Source: CAZCGA01 sp964498075 (GTDB lineage: Bacteria; Desulfobacterota; Binatia; HRBIN30). Taken from it: a stretch of 38,791 nt of DNA. The position numbers and the translations under genes are program-made. Positions within the stretch are counted from its first letter, which is position 1. Each line of letters starts with the position of its first letter. A model generated the notes under the pieces. The model saw nothing but the letters and a program-made list of their open reading frames with translations. It ran no database searches and was not told the DNA's origin. Positions 17,213 to 25,520 of this stretch are shown here, piece after piece. The stretch covers positions 1 to 38,791 of the forward strand of contig CAZCGA010000051.1 in the NCBI GenBank assembly GCA_964498075.1. Reading direction: 5' to 3'.

Positions 17213-17410
17213 CAATCAGACCCATCACGTCTCGCTTCGAAGGCGCGCAAGTCTCCATCCCGGGGCCGTTGCGGCGGCTCCGCGGCACTGTTATTCCTGA
17301 CGGTACCCGCCCGCCGAATCAGACGGCCGGCGACTCGCACGGTGTTGACGCTGCAAGACACTCTTCCCGATCCCCCCCGGTGGCACCCGCAGAGGGGCTG
17401 AGAACCGCTA

Positions 17411-18670
17411 ATGCGCCGCTTTCGATACCTCATTGCCGTCGCACTGTCGGTGCTGATCACCGCCGCCGGCTACGCGTACTGGACGCGTGGGGAGCAAGAC
17501 AGCGATGGCGGCTACGTCACGGAAGCGGTGGCGCGCGGCGCCATCACCTCGACGGTCACCGCCACCGGCACGGTGAATCCGGTCACCACCGTGCAGGTGG
17601 GCACCTACGTGTCGGGGCCGATCCGGGCCATCGACGTCGACTTCAACTCGCCGGTGAAGAAGGGGCAGCGGGTGGCGAAGATCGATCCGGCGCCATTCCA
17701 AGTGAAGGTCCTGCAGGCGGAGGCCAACCTGGCGAACGCGCGCGCCAAGGTCGAGAAGGACCGCGCCGACCTGACACTGAAGAAGCTCACGCTGGAGCGC
17801 AATCGGGAGCTGCGCACCGACAACCTCATCTAGCAGAATGACGTCGATATTGCGAAGAGCAATTACGATCAGGCGCTGGCGCAAGTGGCCCTCGACCAAG
17901 CGGCCGTGAAGCAGGCAAGCGCCGCGCTGGAAGAAGCGCGGATCAATCTTGCCTACAGCGATATCACCTCGCCAGTCGACGGCGTCGTCGTATCGCGCAA
18001 CGTCGACGTCGGCCAGACGGTCGCCGCCAGCTTTCAGACCCCCACGCTTTTCCTCATCGCGCAAGATCTCACCAAGATGCAGGTCGACGCCAACGTCAGC
18101 GAATCCGACATCGGCGAGGTGCGCGCGGGGCAGGGCGCGTCGTTCACGGTCGACGCCTATCCGGGCAAGGAGTTCCACGGCGTCGTCATCCAGGTGCGCA
18201 ACGCCCCGATCACGGTGCAGAACGTGGTGACCTACGACGTCGTGGCGGCCGTCGACAACCCGGAGCTCGAGCTGAAGCCGGGCATGACCGCCACCGTCAG
18301 CATCGTCACCGCGCAGCGCGACAACGTCCTGAAGATCCCGTTGCGCGCCATCCGCTTCAACCCCGAGCGCAAGCCGGCGGCGACGCCAGAGGGCACGGAC
18401 GGGGGCGCGGAAGCTCGACTGCAGAGCGAATCCAACCGCAGCGCCGCCAGCCAGCTCGCGGCGCGTGACGGCGCGCAGGCGGTGTGGGTAGTGCAGCCCG
18501 ACGGCACGCTCCGCAAGACCCCGGTGCACCTCGGCGTCCGCAACGACGAGCAAGCCGAGCTGCTGTCGGACGCCGTGCACGACGGCGATCAACTGGCGGT
18601 GGCGTTCCGCCACGGCAAGCGCACGGCGCCACGGCCACCCTCGATTCCCGGCGCCCCACGCTTCCGCTAG
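17411..18670 (+). pseudogene. macA: MacA-like periplasmic adaptor, interrupted by an in-frame amber codon
   Basis: A single continuous frame of 419 codons encodes a MacA/RND-type membrane fusion protein, broken only by TAG at 17831-17833 (codon 141). Before it: an N-terminal membrane anchor (about 5-24), the barrel and lipoyl half (GTVNPVTTVQVGTYVSG) and the first coiled-coil arm. After it, in the same frame: QNDVDIAKSNYDQALAQVAL, the second arm, the second lipoyl half (SPVDGVVVSRNVDVGQTV), and the barrel and membrane-proximal domains. The TAG sits at the hairpin tip, in the LIxQNDVD block, where homologues have a sense codon. MacA links MacB to a TolC-type channel to export antibiotics, peptides or lipids; no TolC gene is in the window. 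A point mutation, sequencing error or readthrough would all fit. Confidence 0.88.
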
Positions 18671-18675
18671 CCACG

Positions 18676-19410
18676 ATGGGCGAGCCACTGATTCAGGCCC
18701 GTGACGTCTGGAAGATCTACCACCTCGGTGATGTCGAGGTGCAGGCGCTGCGCGGCGTCTCGGTGGACATCGAGAGCGGCGAGTTCATCGGCGTGATCGG
18801 CGCGTCCGGCTCCGGCAAGTCGACGTTCATGAACATCCTCGGCTGCCTGGACCGACCGACGCGCGGCACATACCGCTTGGCCGGCGCCGATGTCTCAACC
18901 CTGTCCGCCGATCAGCGCGCGGCGATTCGCAATCAACAGATCGGCTTCGTCTTCCAGAGCTTCAATCTGATTGCGCGCACCAGCGCCGCGGAGAACGTCG
19001 AGCTACCGTTGTTCTACAGCGACGTGCCGCTCAAGGAGCAACGTCAGCGCGCGCGCCAGGCGATCGCTGCCGTGGGTCTCGCCGGCCGCGAGGCGCACCT
19101 GCCGAGCCAGCTCTCGGGAGGACAGCAGCAGCGCGTCGCCATTGCCCGAGCGCTGGTCAACCGGCCGTCCCTGCTGCTGGCGGACGAGCCGACCGGCAAT
19201 CTCGACACGCAGACCAGCGTCGACATCCTGGAGATCTTCCAGCGCCTCAATCGCGAGCAGGGGATCACGGTGGTGCTGGTCACGCATGAAGCGGACATCG
19301 CGGCCTACACCCAGCGGGTCATCGCGTTCCGCGACGGACAGATTCTTTCCGACACGCGGCAACCGGCGAGGCGGACACCGCGGGAGTGGGCGGATGCGGC
19401 GCGCCCGTAG
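18676..19410 (+). CDS. macB: MacB-type ABC transporter, ATP-binding subunit
   Basis: A 244-residue ATPase of the MacB/LolD class. Walker A is GASGSGKST (42-50), followed by the Q-loop FVFQSFNLIART, signature LSGGQQQRVAIARAL, Walker B LLLADEPTGNLD and switch His in VLVTHEADIA. It hydrolyses ATP on the cytoplasmic side to power the FtsX-like permease. In E. coli the ATPase and permease are fused in one MacB; here they are two genes, with the permease starting six bases after the stop. The ATG at 18676 lies five bases after the MacA stop and begins MGEPLIQARDVWKIY, the normal N-terminus for the family; longer upstream starts would run back into macA. Confidence 0.94.
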   Translation: MGEPLIQARDVWKIYHLGDVEVQALRGVSVDIESGEFIGVIGASGSGKSTFMNILGCLDRPTRGTYRLAGADVSTLSADQRAAIRNQQIGFVFQSFNLIARTSAAENVELPLFYSDVPLKEQRQRARQAIAAVGLAGREAHLPSQLSGGQQQRVAIARALVNRPSLLLADEPTGNLDTQTSVDILEIFQRLNREQGITVVLVTHEADIAAYTQRVIAFRDGQILSDTRQPARRTPREWADAARP

Positions 19411-19416
19411 AGGACG

Positions 19417-20649
19417 ATGAAGCTCCTCCGCATGACCATGCGCACGGCGCTGCGCGCCCTGCGCCGCAACAAGCTGCGCTCGGCGCTCACGATGCTCGGC
19501 ATCATCATCGGTGTCGCCGCGGTGATCACCATGGTGAGCATTGGCCAGGGCGCCAACGCGGCGGTGCAGCAGCAGATCATGAGTCTCGGCACGAACCTGC
19601 TGATGGTCATCCCCGGGGCGACGACCTCGGCCGGCGTGCGCTCGGGCTGGGGCGGCGTGTCGACCCTGAGCACCGCGGATGCCACGGCCATCAAGAAGGA
19701 GTGCGCGGCGGTGGAAGAGGTCACGTACTTCCGGCGCCAAGTCGTGCAGATCATCTACGGTGACCAGAACTGGTCGACGGTAGCCCAGGGGACCACGCCG
19801 TCCTTCGAGAAGGTCCGCGGCTGGCCGGTGTCATCCGGCAGCTTCATCACGCAGCGCGACGAAGACACCGCGAATCGGGTTGTCGTGCTCGGCCAAACGA
19901 TCGTCGATCATCTGTTCGGTCCGGGCGAAAATCCGGTCGGTGCCGCGGTGCGCATCAAGGACGTACCGTTCCGCGTGATCGGCGTGCTCGAGGCCAAGGG
20001 ACAGACGTCGTGGGGACAGGATCAGGATGACGTGATCATCATGCCGTTCGCGACCGCGGAGCGCCGCGTGCTGGGTACGCAGTTCGTCGGTACCACCGAC
20101 ATGATCTTTGTCTCCGCGCTGTCGATGAGCGAGATCGATGAGGCCTCCACGCAGATCACGTCGCTGTTGCACGAGCGGCATCGGATTCAACCGGGACAGG
20201 AAGACGACTTCACCATACGCAGCCTGAACGACATGGCCAAGGCATCGGAGAGCGCCACCAAGGTGATGGCCAACCTGCTGTTCAGCGTCGCGTCGATCTC
20301 GCTGCTCGTCGGCGGGATCGGCATCATGAACATCCTGCTGGTCTCGGTCACCGAGCGCACGCGCGAGATCGGCATCCGTATGGCCGTCGGTGCCAAGGCC
20401 CGCCACATCCTGCTGCAGTTCCTCGTTGAGGCGATCACGCTCAGCATGGTCGGCGGCTTGGCCGGTGCGCTGCTCGGCATCGGCGGTGCACGCCTGATCT
20501 CGTACTTTGCGGAGTGGCCGACCCTGCTATCGCCCACGGCGGTCGTCGGCTCGTTCTTCTTCTCCGGTGCGGTCGGCGTCTTCTTCGGCTTCTACCCGGC
20601 GCGCAAAGCCTCGCGCCTCGACCCGATCGCGGCGCTACGCTACGAGTAG
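19417..20649 (+). CDS. MacB-type ABC transporter permease, FtsX domain
   Basis: A 410-residue permease with the four-helix FtsX/MacB layout: one helix near the N-terminus (about 22-45, LRSALTMLGIIIGVAAVITM), a large periplasmic domain (about 50-280), then three helices after LLFSVASISLLVGGIGIMNILLVSV. The N-terminal MacB periplasmic core (SIGQGANAAVQQQIMSLGTN) and the C-terminal YPARKASRLDPIAALRYE end are diagnostic. MacB-class permeases work as mechanotransmitters: they move substrate from the periplasm through MacA to the outer channel rather than across the inner membrane. It is the third gene of the macA-ATPase-permease unit and ends six bases before the convergent secreted-protein gene. 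Confidence 0.94.
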   Translation: MKLLRMTMRTALRALRRNKLRSALTMLGIIIGVAAVITMVSIGQGANAAVQQQIMSLGTNLLMVIPGATTSAGVRSGWGGVSTLSTADATAIKKECAAVEEVTYFRRQVVQIIYGDQNWSTVAQGTTPSFEKVRGWPVSSGSFITQRDEDTANRVVVLGQTIVDHLFGPGENPVGAAVRIKDVPFRVIGVLEAKGQTSWGQDQDDVIIMPFATAERRVLGTQFVGTTDMIFVSALSMSEIDEASTQITSLLHERHRIQPGQEDDFTIRSLNDMAKASESATKVMANLLFSVASISLLVGGIGIMNILLVSVTERTREIGIRMAVGAKARHILLQFLVEAITLSMVGGLAGALLGIGGARLISYFAEWPTLLSPTAVVGSFFFSGAVGVFFGFYPARKASRLDPIAALRYE

Positions 20650-20655
20650 GGCGGG

Positions 20656-22602
20656 TCAGCGATTGACTTCCGCGGGAGCCGTGCGACACGGGCCGAGGCT
20701 TGCGATGATGCCGCGGACGACCTCGTCGATGCTGACACCGCCGCTGCCGCTCCTGTCCGCGTTCGGGCATTCGAGCAGATCGGCAACTCCGCCGGCAACG
20801 CGCGTGGCGCTGAGCAGCTCGGCCGTGGTGACCACGCCATCTCCGTCGCAGTCGGCGACGCAGGGCGGTCGCGTTGGGGTGGGAGAAGGAACGGTCGTTG
20901 GCGTTTGCGTTGGCGAGGCCGTTTGCGACGTGGTGGCCGTTGGAGTCGCCGTGGGAGCCTCCGTCGGGGTCTCCGTTGGAGTCGCTGTCGGAATCGCCGT
21001 GGGAGTCGCTGTCGGAGTAACCGTTGGTTCTGGCGTTGGTGTGCTCGGTCCCTCCGCGAAGAGCGCGTTGGTCGTGACGATGTCGCCGAGGAACTGCACA
21101 GCGAGCTGAACGGAAACGCCAGCCAAGCCCGTCCCGGGTGTGACGAAGCCGTTGGCCAGGTCGCTACACATGAACTCGTGGCCAGTGACGGTGAACGGCC
21201 CGAGGTCGAACCCATCAGTGTGACTGAAGTTGTTGATGACGCCGGTCGCGCTGCCGGTCGTCGAAGGCACGGGCAATGGAAGGCTGCCACGGGTGATTGC
21301 CGGATCGTCGCCGGTGCAGAAGGTTTGATCGGCCCCGAAACCGAACCCGGCGCCGGTGCACCCGGGTCCGATCTGCGCGAGGACGTTGGTGCTGACGATG
21401 AACCCGGAGCCGGGTCCACCAATACTGTTCGGGTCGCGGGTGATCGTTACGGGACCCGTGATTCCTGAGGTTCCTCCCGAATCCTGTGAGGTCGAGAAAT
21501 CGATACCCTGAAGGCCGGGCTCGGTGGCGCAATCGATCACGCCGGCCCCCGAGTTCCCCTCGCCCAGGATGAAGCTGCAGTGTTTGTCCGCGGGACACAC
21601 AGCCACCGGGCTGGCGAACCCTTCGGTGCACAGCGGCGCATTCCGGGTACACACGCCGTTTCCTGGGCAATCGGTGTCATCGATGCATATGGCGTTGGCG
21701 TTGCCGCCGCCGTCGCACCGTTTCTCTTTGAGGAATGCGACCCCACCGCAGCGCTTCTCCGCAGCGCCTCGGATGCAGGAGCACGAGATCGGCATGGCTG
21801 CGGTGCCGAACGGGATCCCCGGACCGCGCACCGAATCGGCCTTGATGACGACTGGAATGAGCCCACCTCGCTCCTTCCCGATGGTCAACGTTTGCGAGCC
21901 GGTCTGCGGCAACGGGAGCACCAGATGATTGCCGTAGATCACGCTGCCGCTGGTGCTCTCCAGGATCGGTGGTAGCGTGCTCAGCTTCACGCCTGGCACG
22001 TAGCGGAACTGCACGTCCGTTTCTTCCGTGCAGTTGGCCGCGCACGTCTCCCCAGTATCGGGTATCGGTCTGCCACCGAAGACCGGGCAGCGGACGCACT
22101 CGCTGTTGCCGCCCGTGAGGCTGTTCGGGCAGTCATTGAGGTCGTCGCAGGCACTAAATGCGTTATCGCCATCGACGCACACACCTTGCCCCTGGCACTG
22201 ACTCTCGGAGGTGCACGGGTCACCTGCGTTCGAACCGCCGGTGCAGATGCCGCCCAGATCACACTCTTCGTCCGACTCCTCCACGATGCCGTTCCCACAG
22301 CGAGGCGGGGCGGTCGACGTGGCTCCTGGTGTGATCGTGGGCGTGTCGGTGGGAACCGGAGTCGGCGTGTCGGTGGGAACCGGAGTCGGCGTGGTCAATG
22401 ATGTTGCGGTTGCGGTCGGCGCCAGTTCCGGTGTGGGCGATGGGTCTCCGGCTACCGAGCTGCCGACTCCGGCCTCCGCCGAAGCGGCACCTCCGACTCG
22501 AGCGGGGAAGGACATCGCCCCCAGCATAGCCACCGCAAGCGCTAAGCGAGGCAAACACCGAGTATGGCGCTCAGGGAGCCACCGTCTCTCTCGCGCCGGC
22601 AT
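20656..22602 (-). CDS. Secreted Cys-rich protein with Thr/Pro linkers and a dockerin-like EF-hand pair
   Basis: A 648-residue protein from the ATG at 22602, chosen for its GGAGGA ribosome site five bases upstream and because a signal peptide follows at once (MPARERRWLPERH then a hydrophobic run ending ARVGGAASA). Layout: signal (1-42); Thr/Pro-rich linker (about 55-100); a CGNGIVEESDEECDLG motif (102-117), a DUF4215-like Cys-rich seed; further Cys-rich segments to about 160; an unassigned beta-type region (about 175-540) with several Cys pairs; a second Thr/Pro linker; and at the C-terminus two calcium-loop motifs, DCDGDGVVTTAE and DRSGSGGVSIDE, spaced like a dockerin. It is probably an extracellular, disulfide-rich, calcium-binding or matrix-docked protein. 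No enzyme motif is recognised. This architecture is frequent in environmental deltaproteobacterial/Binatota-like genomes, from memory. Confidence 0.85.
   Translation of the reverse strand: MPARERRWLPERHTRCLPRLALAVAMLGAMSFPARVGGAASAEAGVGSSVAGDPSPTPELAPTATATSLTTPTPVPTDTPTPVPTDTPTITPGATSTAPPRCGNGIVEESDEECDLGGICTGGSNAGDPCTSESQCQGQGVCVDGDNAFSACDDLNDCPNSLTGGNSECVRCPVFGGRPIPDTGETCAANCTEETDVQFRYVPGVKLSTLPPILESTSGSVIYGNHLVLPLPQTGSQTLTIGKERGGLIPVVIKADSVRGPGIPFGTAAMPISCSCIRGAAEKRCGGVAFLKEKRCDGGGNANAICIDDTDCPGNGVCTRNAPLCTEGFASPVAVCPADKHCSFILGEGNSGAGVIDCATEPGLQGIDFSTSQDSGGTSGITGPVTITRDPNSIGGPGSGFIVSTNVLAQIGPGCTGAGFGFGADQTFCTGDDPAITRGSLPLPVPSTTGSATGVINNFSHTDGFDLGPFTVTGHEFMCSDLANGFVTPGTGLAGVSVQLAVQFLGDIVTTNALFAEGPSTPTPEPTVTPTATPTAIPTATPTETPTEAPTATPTATTSQTASPTQTPTTVPSPTPTRPPCVADCDGDGVVTTAELLSATRVAGGVADLLECPNADRSGSGGVSIDEVVRGIIASLGPCRTAPAEVNR
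20926..21045 (-). repeat. Degenerate Thr/Pro linker repeat inside the secreted protein
   Basis: Degenerate repeats built on a 6-base Thr-Pro/Thr-Ala unit (for example GTCGGAGTC variants) encode the second TPTATPTET-type linker. It is low-complexity coding sequence, not an independent element, but prone to length variation and assembly collapse. Confidence 0.6.
22343..22390 (-). repeat. Perfect 24-bp tandem duplication in the first Thr/Pro linker
   Basis: Bases 22343-22366 are repeated exactly at 22367-22390. On the coding strand each unit encodes eight residues (PVPTDTPT-type), so the duplication keeps the frame and only lengthens the linker. Perfect identity suggests a recent slippage event. 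Confidence 0.8.
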
Positions 22603-22646
22603 TCCTGTCCTCCAATCCCGACCTGCAGACTGCAAACGTTCCTGGG

Positions 22647-22676
22647 CTGATACAGCATTCAGGGATGTTTTTACAA
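22647..22676 (-). promoter_or_regulatory. Possible promoter of the dockerin-like protein gene
   Basis: On the minus strand a TTGTAA (-35-like, 22671-22676) and TATCAG (-10-like, 22647-22652) are separated by 18 bases, in an unusually AT-rich patch 45-75 bases upstream of the chosen start at 22602. The match to the sigma-70 consensus is partial; this is a candidate only. Confidence 0.3.
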
Positions 22677-22724
22677 GCCCGATTCGGCTCGCCAGCGCGC
22701 TGCTCGGCATTAGTGGGTCGCACC

Positions 22725-23657
22725 TCAATCGGTGCCGCGCCGGGTGGTCCAGTAGACTCCGGCGAGCACACCGGCGCCGCCAACGGCTTGCGCGAGCTGG
22801 AAGTGCTCACCGAGCAGGAGGACGGAGAGCACGGCCGTCAATACCGGGACCAGATAGACGAAGACGACGGTGCGGTTCACGCCCACCGTACGCACGCCGT
22901 GCAGGAACAGTTGGCCGGCGATGACGGATGAGACCACCGCCATCATCAGGATGCTGGCCAACGCTCCGGACGACGCGGCGCTCAGCTGTGCCCATGGATG
23001 TTCCGCGTAGCCCGCCATCCACAACGTGAGGGCGCCGAGGCCGTAGACCGCGCAGTTGGTGAACGACGCGGTGAGGCGAGTCACGACCCGCTGCGCCGCC
23101 AGGTTGAAGCAGGCCCAGCTGGCCGCGGCGGCAACCGCCAGCACATCGCCGCTCTTGAACGACTGGGTCGCCAGCTGAACGACGTGCTCCCACTTGCCGC
23201 CGGTGATCACCGTCACCGCGCCGAACAACGCCAGCGCCACACCGCTGAGCCGCCGGCGGTCGAGCCGCTCCCCGACCAACGGCGACAGCAGTAGCGTCAG
23301 CACCGGGTTCAACGCGATGAGCAACGCGGCGTTGGTTGCACTCGTCCGCGACAGGGCGAGCAAGAACAGCCATGGGTACAACATGCCGCCGCACACGACC
23401 ATCAGGGCGAGCGGGCCCAGTACGCCCCGCAGGGCAACCTGGATGCGCTGCTGGCGCCAGGCGAACGGGAGGAGGACCGTCGCTGCAACCGTGTAGCGTG
23501 CCGCTGCCGTGGGCAGCGGTGTGATCTCTGCGAGCGCCACCTTGCCGGCGATGAACGCCGACGCCCAGCCCAGGGTCATGAGCGACAGCCCCGCATACGC
23601 CACCGCCTCGGGGCTCAATCGCCCGGCGACCGCCGTCGCCGCCTCTTCGGAATGCAT
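22725..23657 (-). CDS. EamA family (DMT superfamily) transporter
   Basis: A 310-residue inner-membrane protein with ten predicted helices made of two EamA repeats (about 18-150 and 165-305). Characteristic pieces are LSLMTLGWASAFIAGKVAL at helix 1, LFLLALSRTSATNAALLIAL in the first repeat and FVYLVPVLTAVLSVLLLGE in the second. DMT transporters export or exchange small metabolites such as amino acids, nucleosides or quaternary amines; the substrate cannot be read from sequence. The ATG at 23657 precedes the first helix by about 20 residues. It is upstream of the dockerin-like gene on the same strand with a 122-base gap containing a promoter candidate, so they are probably separate units. Confidence 0.92.
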   Translation of the reverse strand: MHSEEAATAVAGRLSPEAVAYAGLSLMTLGWASAFIAGKVALAEITPLPTAAARYTVAATVLLPFAWRQQRIQVALRGVLGPLALMVVCGGMLYPWLFLLALSRTSATNAALLIALNPVLTLLLSPLVGERLDRRRLSGVALALFGAVTVITGGKWEHVVQLATQSFKSGDVLAVAAAASWACFNLAAQRVVTRLTASFTNCAVYGLGALTLWMAGYAEHPWAQLSAASSGALASILMMAVVSSVIAGQLFLHGVRTVGVNRTVVFVYLVPVLTAVLSVLLLGEHFQLAQAVGGAGVLAGVYWTTRRGTD

Positions 23658-23738
23658 GCGTGTGCAATATCATCGAACGCCCTTCCGCTGCGATGCTGTT
23701 CGACGACGGTGGGAAATTAGCCGCGCGGTTTGAGCTCG

Positions 23739-24137
23739 CTACGGCGTGATCTGTAAGCCGAAGAACACCTGCGCCGCGGCGAGCAACATGGCCGCCGCGC
23801 CGAACCACGGATGCACAGCGCGGATCTCAGCGCGATGCATCCATCGCGACGTCAGCGCGCCACCGCTCAGGGCTAGCACCAGCGCCGTGCCGATACGCAG
23901 GTGTGGGCTGGCGCCGAGCTCCAGGTCGCGCCGCAGCAGCCAGGTGGACACGAACCCAGCCGCCCAGCTCGCCAGGATCAAGCAGAACACGATCGGTGCG
24001 AGACGGGCGTGACGCTGCAGCAGCCGGCGCGCGTGGCGCCGATCGTTACGCGCGCGCAGCCCCAGGGAGCCGACGTAACCGAGCAGCGCGAGGGTCAGCC
24101 CGGCGGTGACGGGATGGAGGTAGGCGAGCAACCTCAC
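23739..24137 (-). CDS. DUF4079-like four-helix membrane protein
   Basis: A 132-residue protein with four hydrophobic segments (about residues 8-25, 48-66, 77-96, 108-125) and conserved-looking histidines at helix ends: LAYLHPVTAGL, QRHARLAP, ASPHLRIG, RWMHR and AVHPWFG. This pattern matches DUF4079, a cytochrome b561-like family of unknown function; the His pairs could ligate haem, which is inference. The GTG at 24135-24137 overlaps the stop of the upstream zinc dehydrogenase (GTGA). That start lies inside a REP-like palindrome, so a TTG two codons downstream (MLAYLHP...) is a plausible alternative. The dehydrogenase overlap suggests a redox partner, but this is speculative. Confidence 0.65.
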   Translation of the reverse strand: MRLLAYLHPVTAGLTLALLGYVGSLGLRARNDRRHARRLLQRHARLAPIVFCLILASWAAGFVSTWLLRRDLELGASPHLRIGTALVLALSGGALTSRWMHRAEIRAVHPWFGAAAMLLAAAQVFFGLQITP

Positions 24138-24180
24138 CCCGGCCCTCTCCTGGAAGGAGAGGGAGAGGAGGGAGAGGAGA
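24132..24180 (-). repeat. REP-like palindromic element at the dehydrogenase/DUF4079 junction
   Basis: CCTCACCCCGGCCCTCTCC followed by a purine-rich GGAGAGGGAGAGG arm. Bases 24143-24151 and 24155-24163 form a perfect 9-bp stem with a 3-base loop. This pattern (CCTCACCCCGGCCCTCTCC...GGAGAGGG) is a dispersed repeat known from many bacterial genomes. Here it encodes the low-complexity last residues of the dehydrogenase (SSPSSPSPSRRGPG) and supplies both its stop and the next gene's GTG. Confidence 0.6.
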
Positions 24181-25402
24181 AATCGAAGAGCACCTTCACG
24201 GCGCCGGTCTTGCCCTGGTCCCAGCAGGTCATGAACGCATCCTTGTAGGCGTCGAGCCGATAGCGATGCGTGATGATCGGGGTCACGTCGATGCGCTTGG
24301 TCTGCAGGAGCTCGAAGTACCACTCCATCGCGTGCTGCCGGCGGCCGTCGTACTCCTCGATGGCGAAGGCGTTGGAGCCGATCAGGGCGATCTCCTTGAA
24401 GTAGAGCGGCGTCCACTCGAACTGCTTCGGCATCTCGACGCCGGTCACCACGATACGGCCGCGCGATTGCGTGATGCGCACGCCGACCTCGATGGACTCC
24501 GGCGAGCCCACCGAATCGTAGACGACGTCGACACCGCCGTTGAGCATCGGTTGCCCGTACCACGGCTTCTGGATTTCGGCGCTCGTCACCTCGGACACAG
24601 CTTCGATGATTCCCTGCGTCGGGCGCCACGGGATCACGCGTCCTGCCCCGAACTGCTGCGCCAGGCGCTCCTGATGCGGGAAGCGCGCCACCGCACAGAC
24701 CAGCAGCTGCGGATACAGCGCGCGCAAGATCGCCACCGCCAGCAGGCCCAAGGTGCCGCAGCCGTACACCAGCGCCACACCGTCGGCGGGCGGCGGGTTG
24801 TGAAGGATCGCGTGCAGCGACACGGAGAACGGATCCGCCAACACCGCGGCGTCGAAGCTGACCGCGTCGGGAATGGGAATGCATTGCGACTCGTGCGCCG
24901 GCACCAGCGGGGCGAAGCCGCCGGTGGCGTCACTGCTGTTGCCGTGGTGGATGCCGGGCGTCAGTCCGCCGTGCGCGAAGTTGCTGCACTGCGCGAGCTC
25001 ACCGCGCTGGCACCATGCACACAGCGGCTCGATGCCGCGCGGTGCGCACGACAGCCAGGGATTCAAGACCACGCGGTCGCCGACTCGACGCCGGCGCACG
25101 GCCGGCCCGACCGACGCGATGTGCCCCACGACCTCGTGTCCCAGCACCTGCGGAAACGAGATGAGCGCAGTCATCGGATTGTCGTACCGGCCCTTGAGGA
25201 ACACTTGCTTGTAATCGCTGCCGCACAGGCCGCACAGCTCCGTGCGGATGGTCACCCAGTCGGGACGCGGCAGCGATGGATCGGGAATCTCCTTGAGTGC
25301 CATCGGCGCCAACGCGCTGACGAAGAAGCGCGGGTTCAACGTCCCCAACACTTTGGTCGCCGCCGTGCGCGCCATCTTGTTCTCGAATACCAGGGCCTTC
25401 AT
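24134..25402 (-). CDS. Zinc-dependent medium-chain alcohol dehydrogenase
   Basis: A 422-residue MDR-superfamily dehydrogenase that should oxidise an alcohol or reduce an aldehyde with NAD(P). Visible motifs: catalytic-zinc ligands Cys60 in CGLCGSD and His89-Glu90 in VLGHEVVGH; a structural zinc lobe with four cysteines (CAPRGIEPLCAWCQRGELAQC); and a Rossmann motif VYGCGTLGLLA. The lobe is longer than usual, making the protein larger than the typical 350 residues. Substrate unknown. I start at the ATG 25402 (MKALVFENKM), which matches the family's N-terminus; an ATG four codons upstream is possible. The last 14 residues after VKVLFDF come from a REP-like element. It overlaps the DUF4079-like gene and is divergent from the mla operon (118-base gap). 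Confidence 0.9.
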   Translation of the reverse strand: MKALVFENKMARTAATKVLGTLNPRFFVSALAPMALKEIPDPSLPRPDWVTIRTELCGLCGSDYKQVFLKGRYDNPMTALISFPQVLGHEVVGHIASVGPAVRRRRVGDRVVLNPWLSCAPRGIEPLCAWCQRGELAQCSNFAHGGLTPGIHHGNSSDATGGFAPLVPAHESQCIPIPDAVSFDAAVLADPFSVSLHAILHNPPPADGVALVYGCGTLGLLAVAILRALYPQLLVCAVARFPHQERLAQQFGAGRVIPWRPTQGIIEAVSEVTSAEIQKPWYGQPMLNGGVDVVYDSVGSPESIEVGVRITQSRGRIVVTGVEMPKQFEWTPLYFKEIALIGSNAFAIEEYDGRRQHAMEWYFELLQTKRIDVTPIITHRYRLDAYKDAFMTCWDQGKTGAVKVLFDFSSPSSPSPSRRGPG

Positions 25403-25520
25403 GGGTGCCCGCATAGCACAGCGGGCGGCGCGTCGAAATCCGGAAAGGGGGGGCCGGTAACGACGCGGCAGGCCCGCGACTTGCCGTGAGGTCACCGTGT
25501 CGATAAGAAGGACGTTCCAC

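Noticed and set aside
17831..17833. Amber codon as genuine pyrrolysine
   Set aside because: There is no pyl gene in view, MacA families do not use pyrrolysine, and an error or nonsense mutation is simpler.
17408..18688. Minus-strand open frame (426 codons) covering macA
   Set aside because: Antisense shadow of the adaptor gene, with arginine- and histidine-rich composition and no family motif.
24266..25489. Plus-strand open frame of 407 codons over the zinc dehydrogenase
   Set aside because: Antisense to a gene with intact zinc and Rossmann motifs; composition is typical of a shadow frame.
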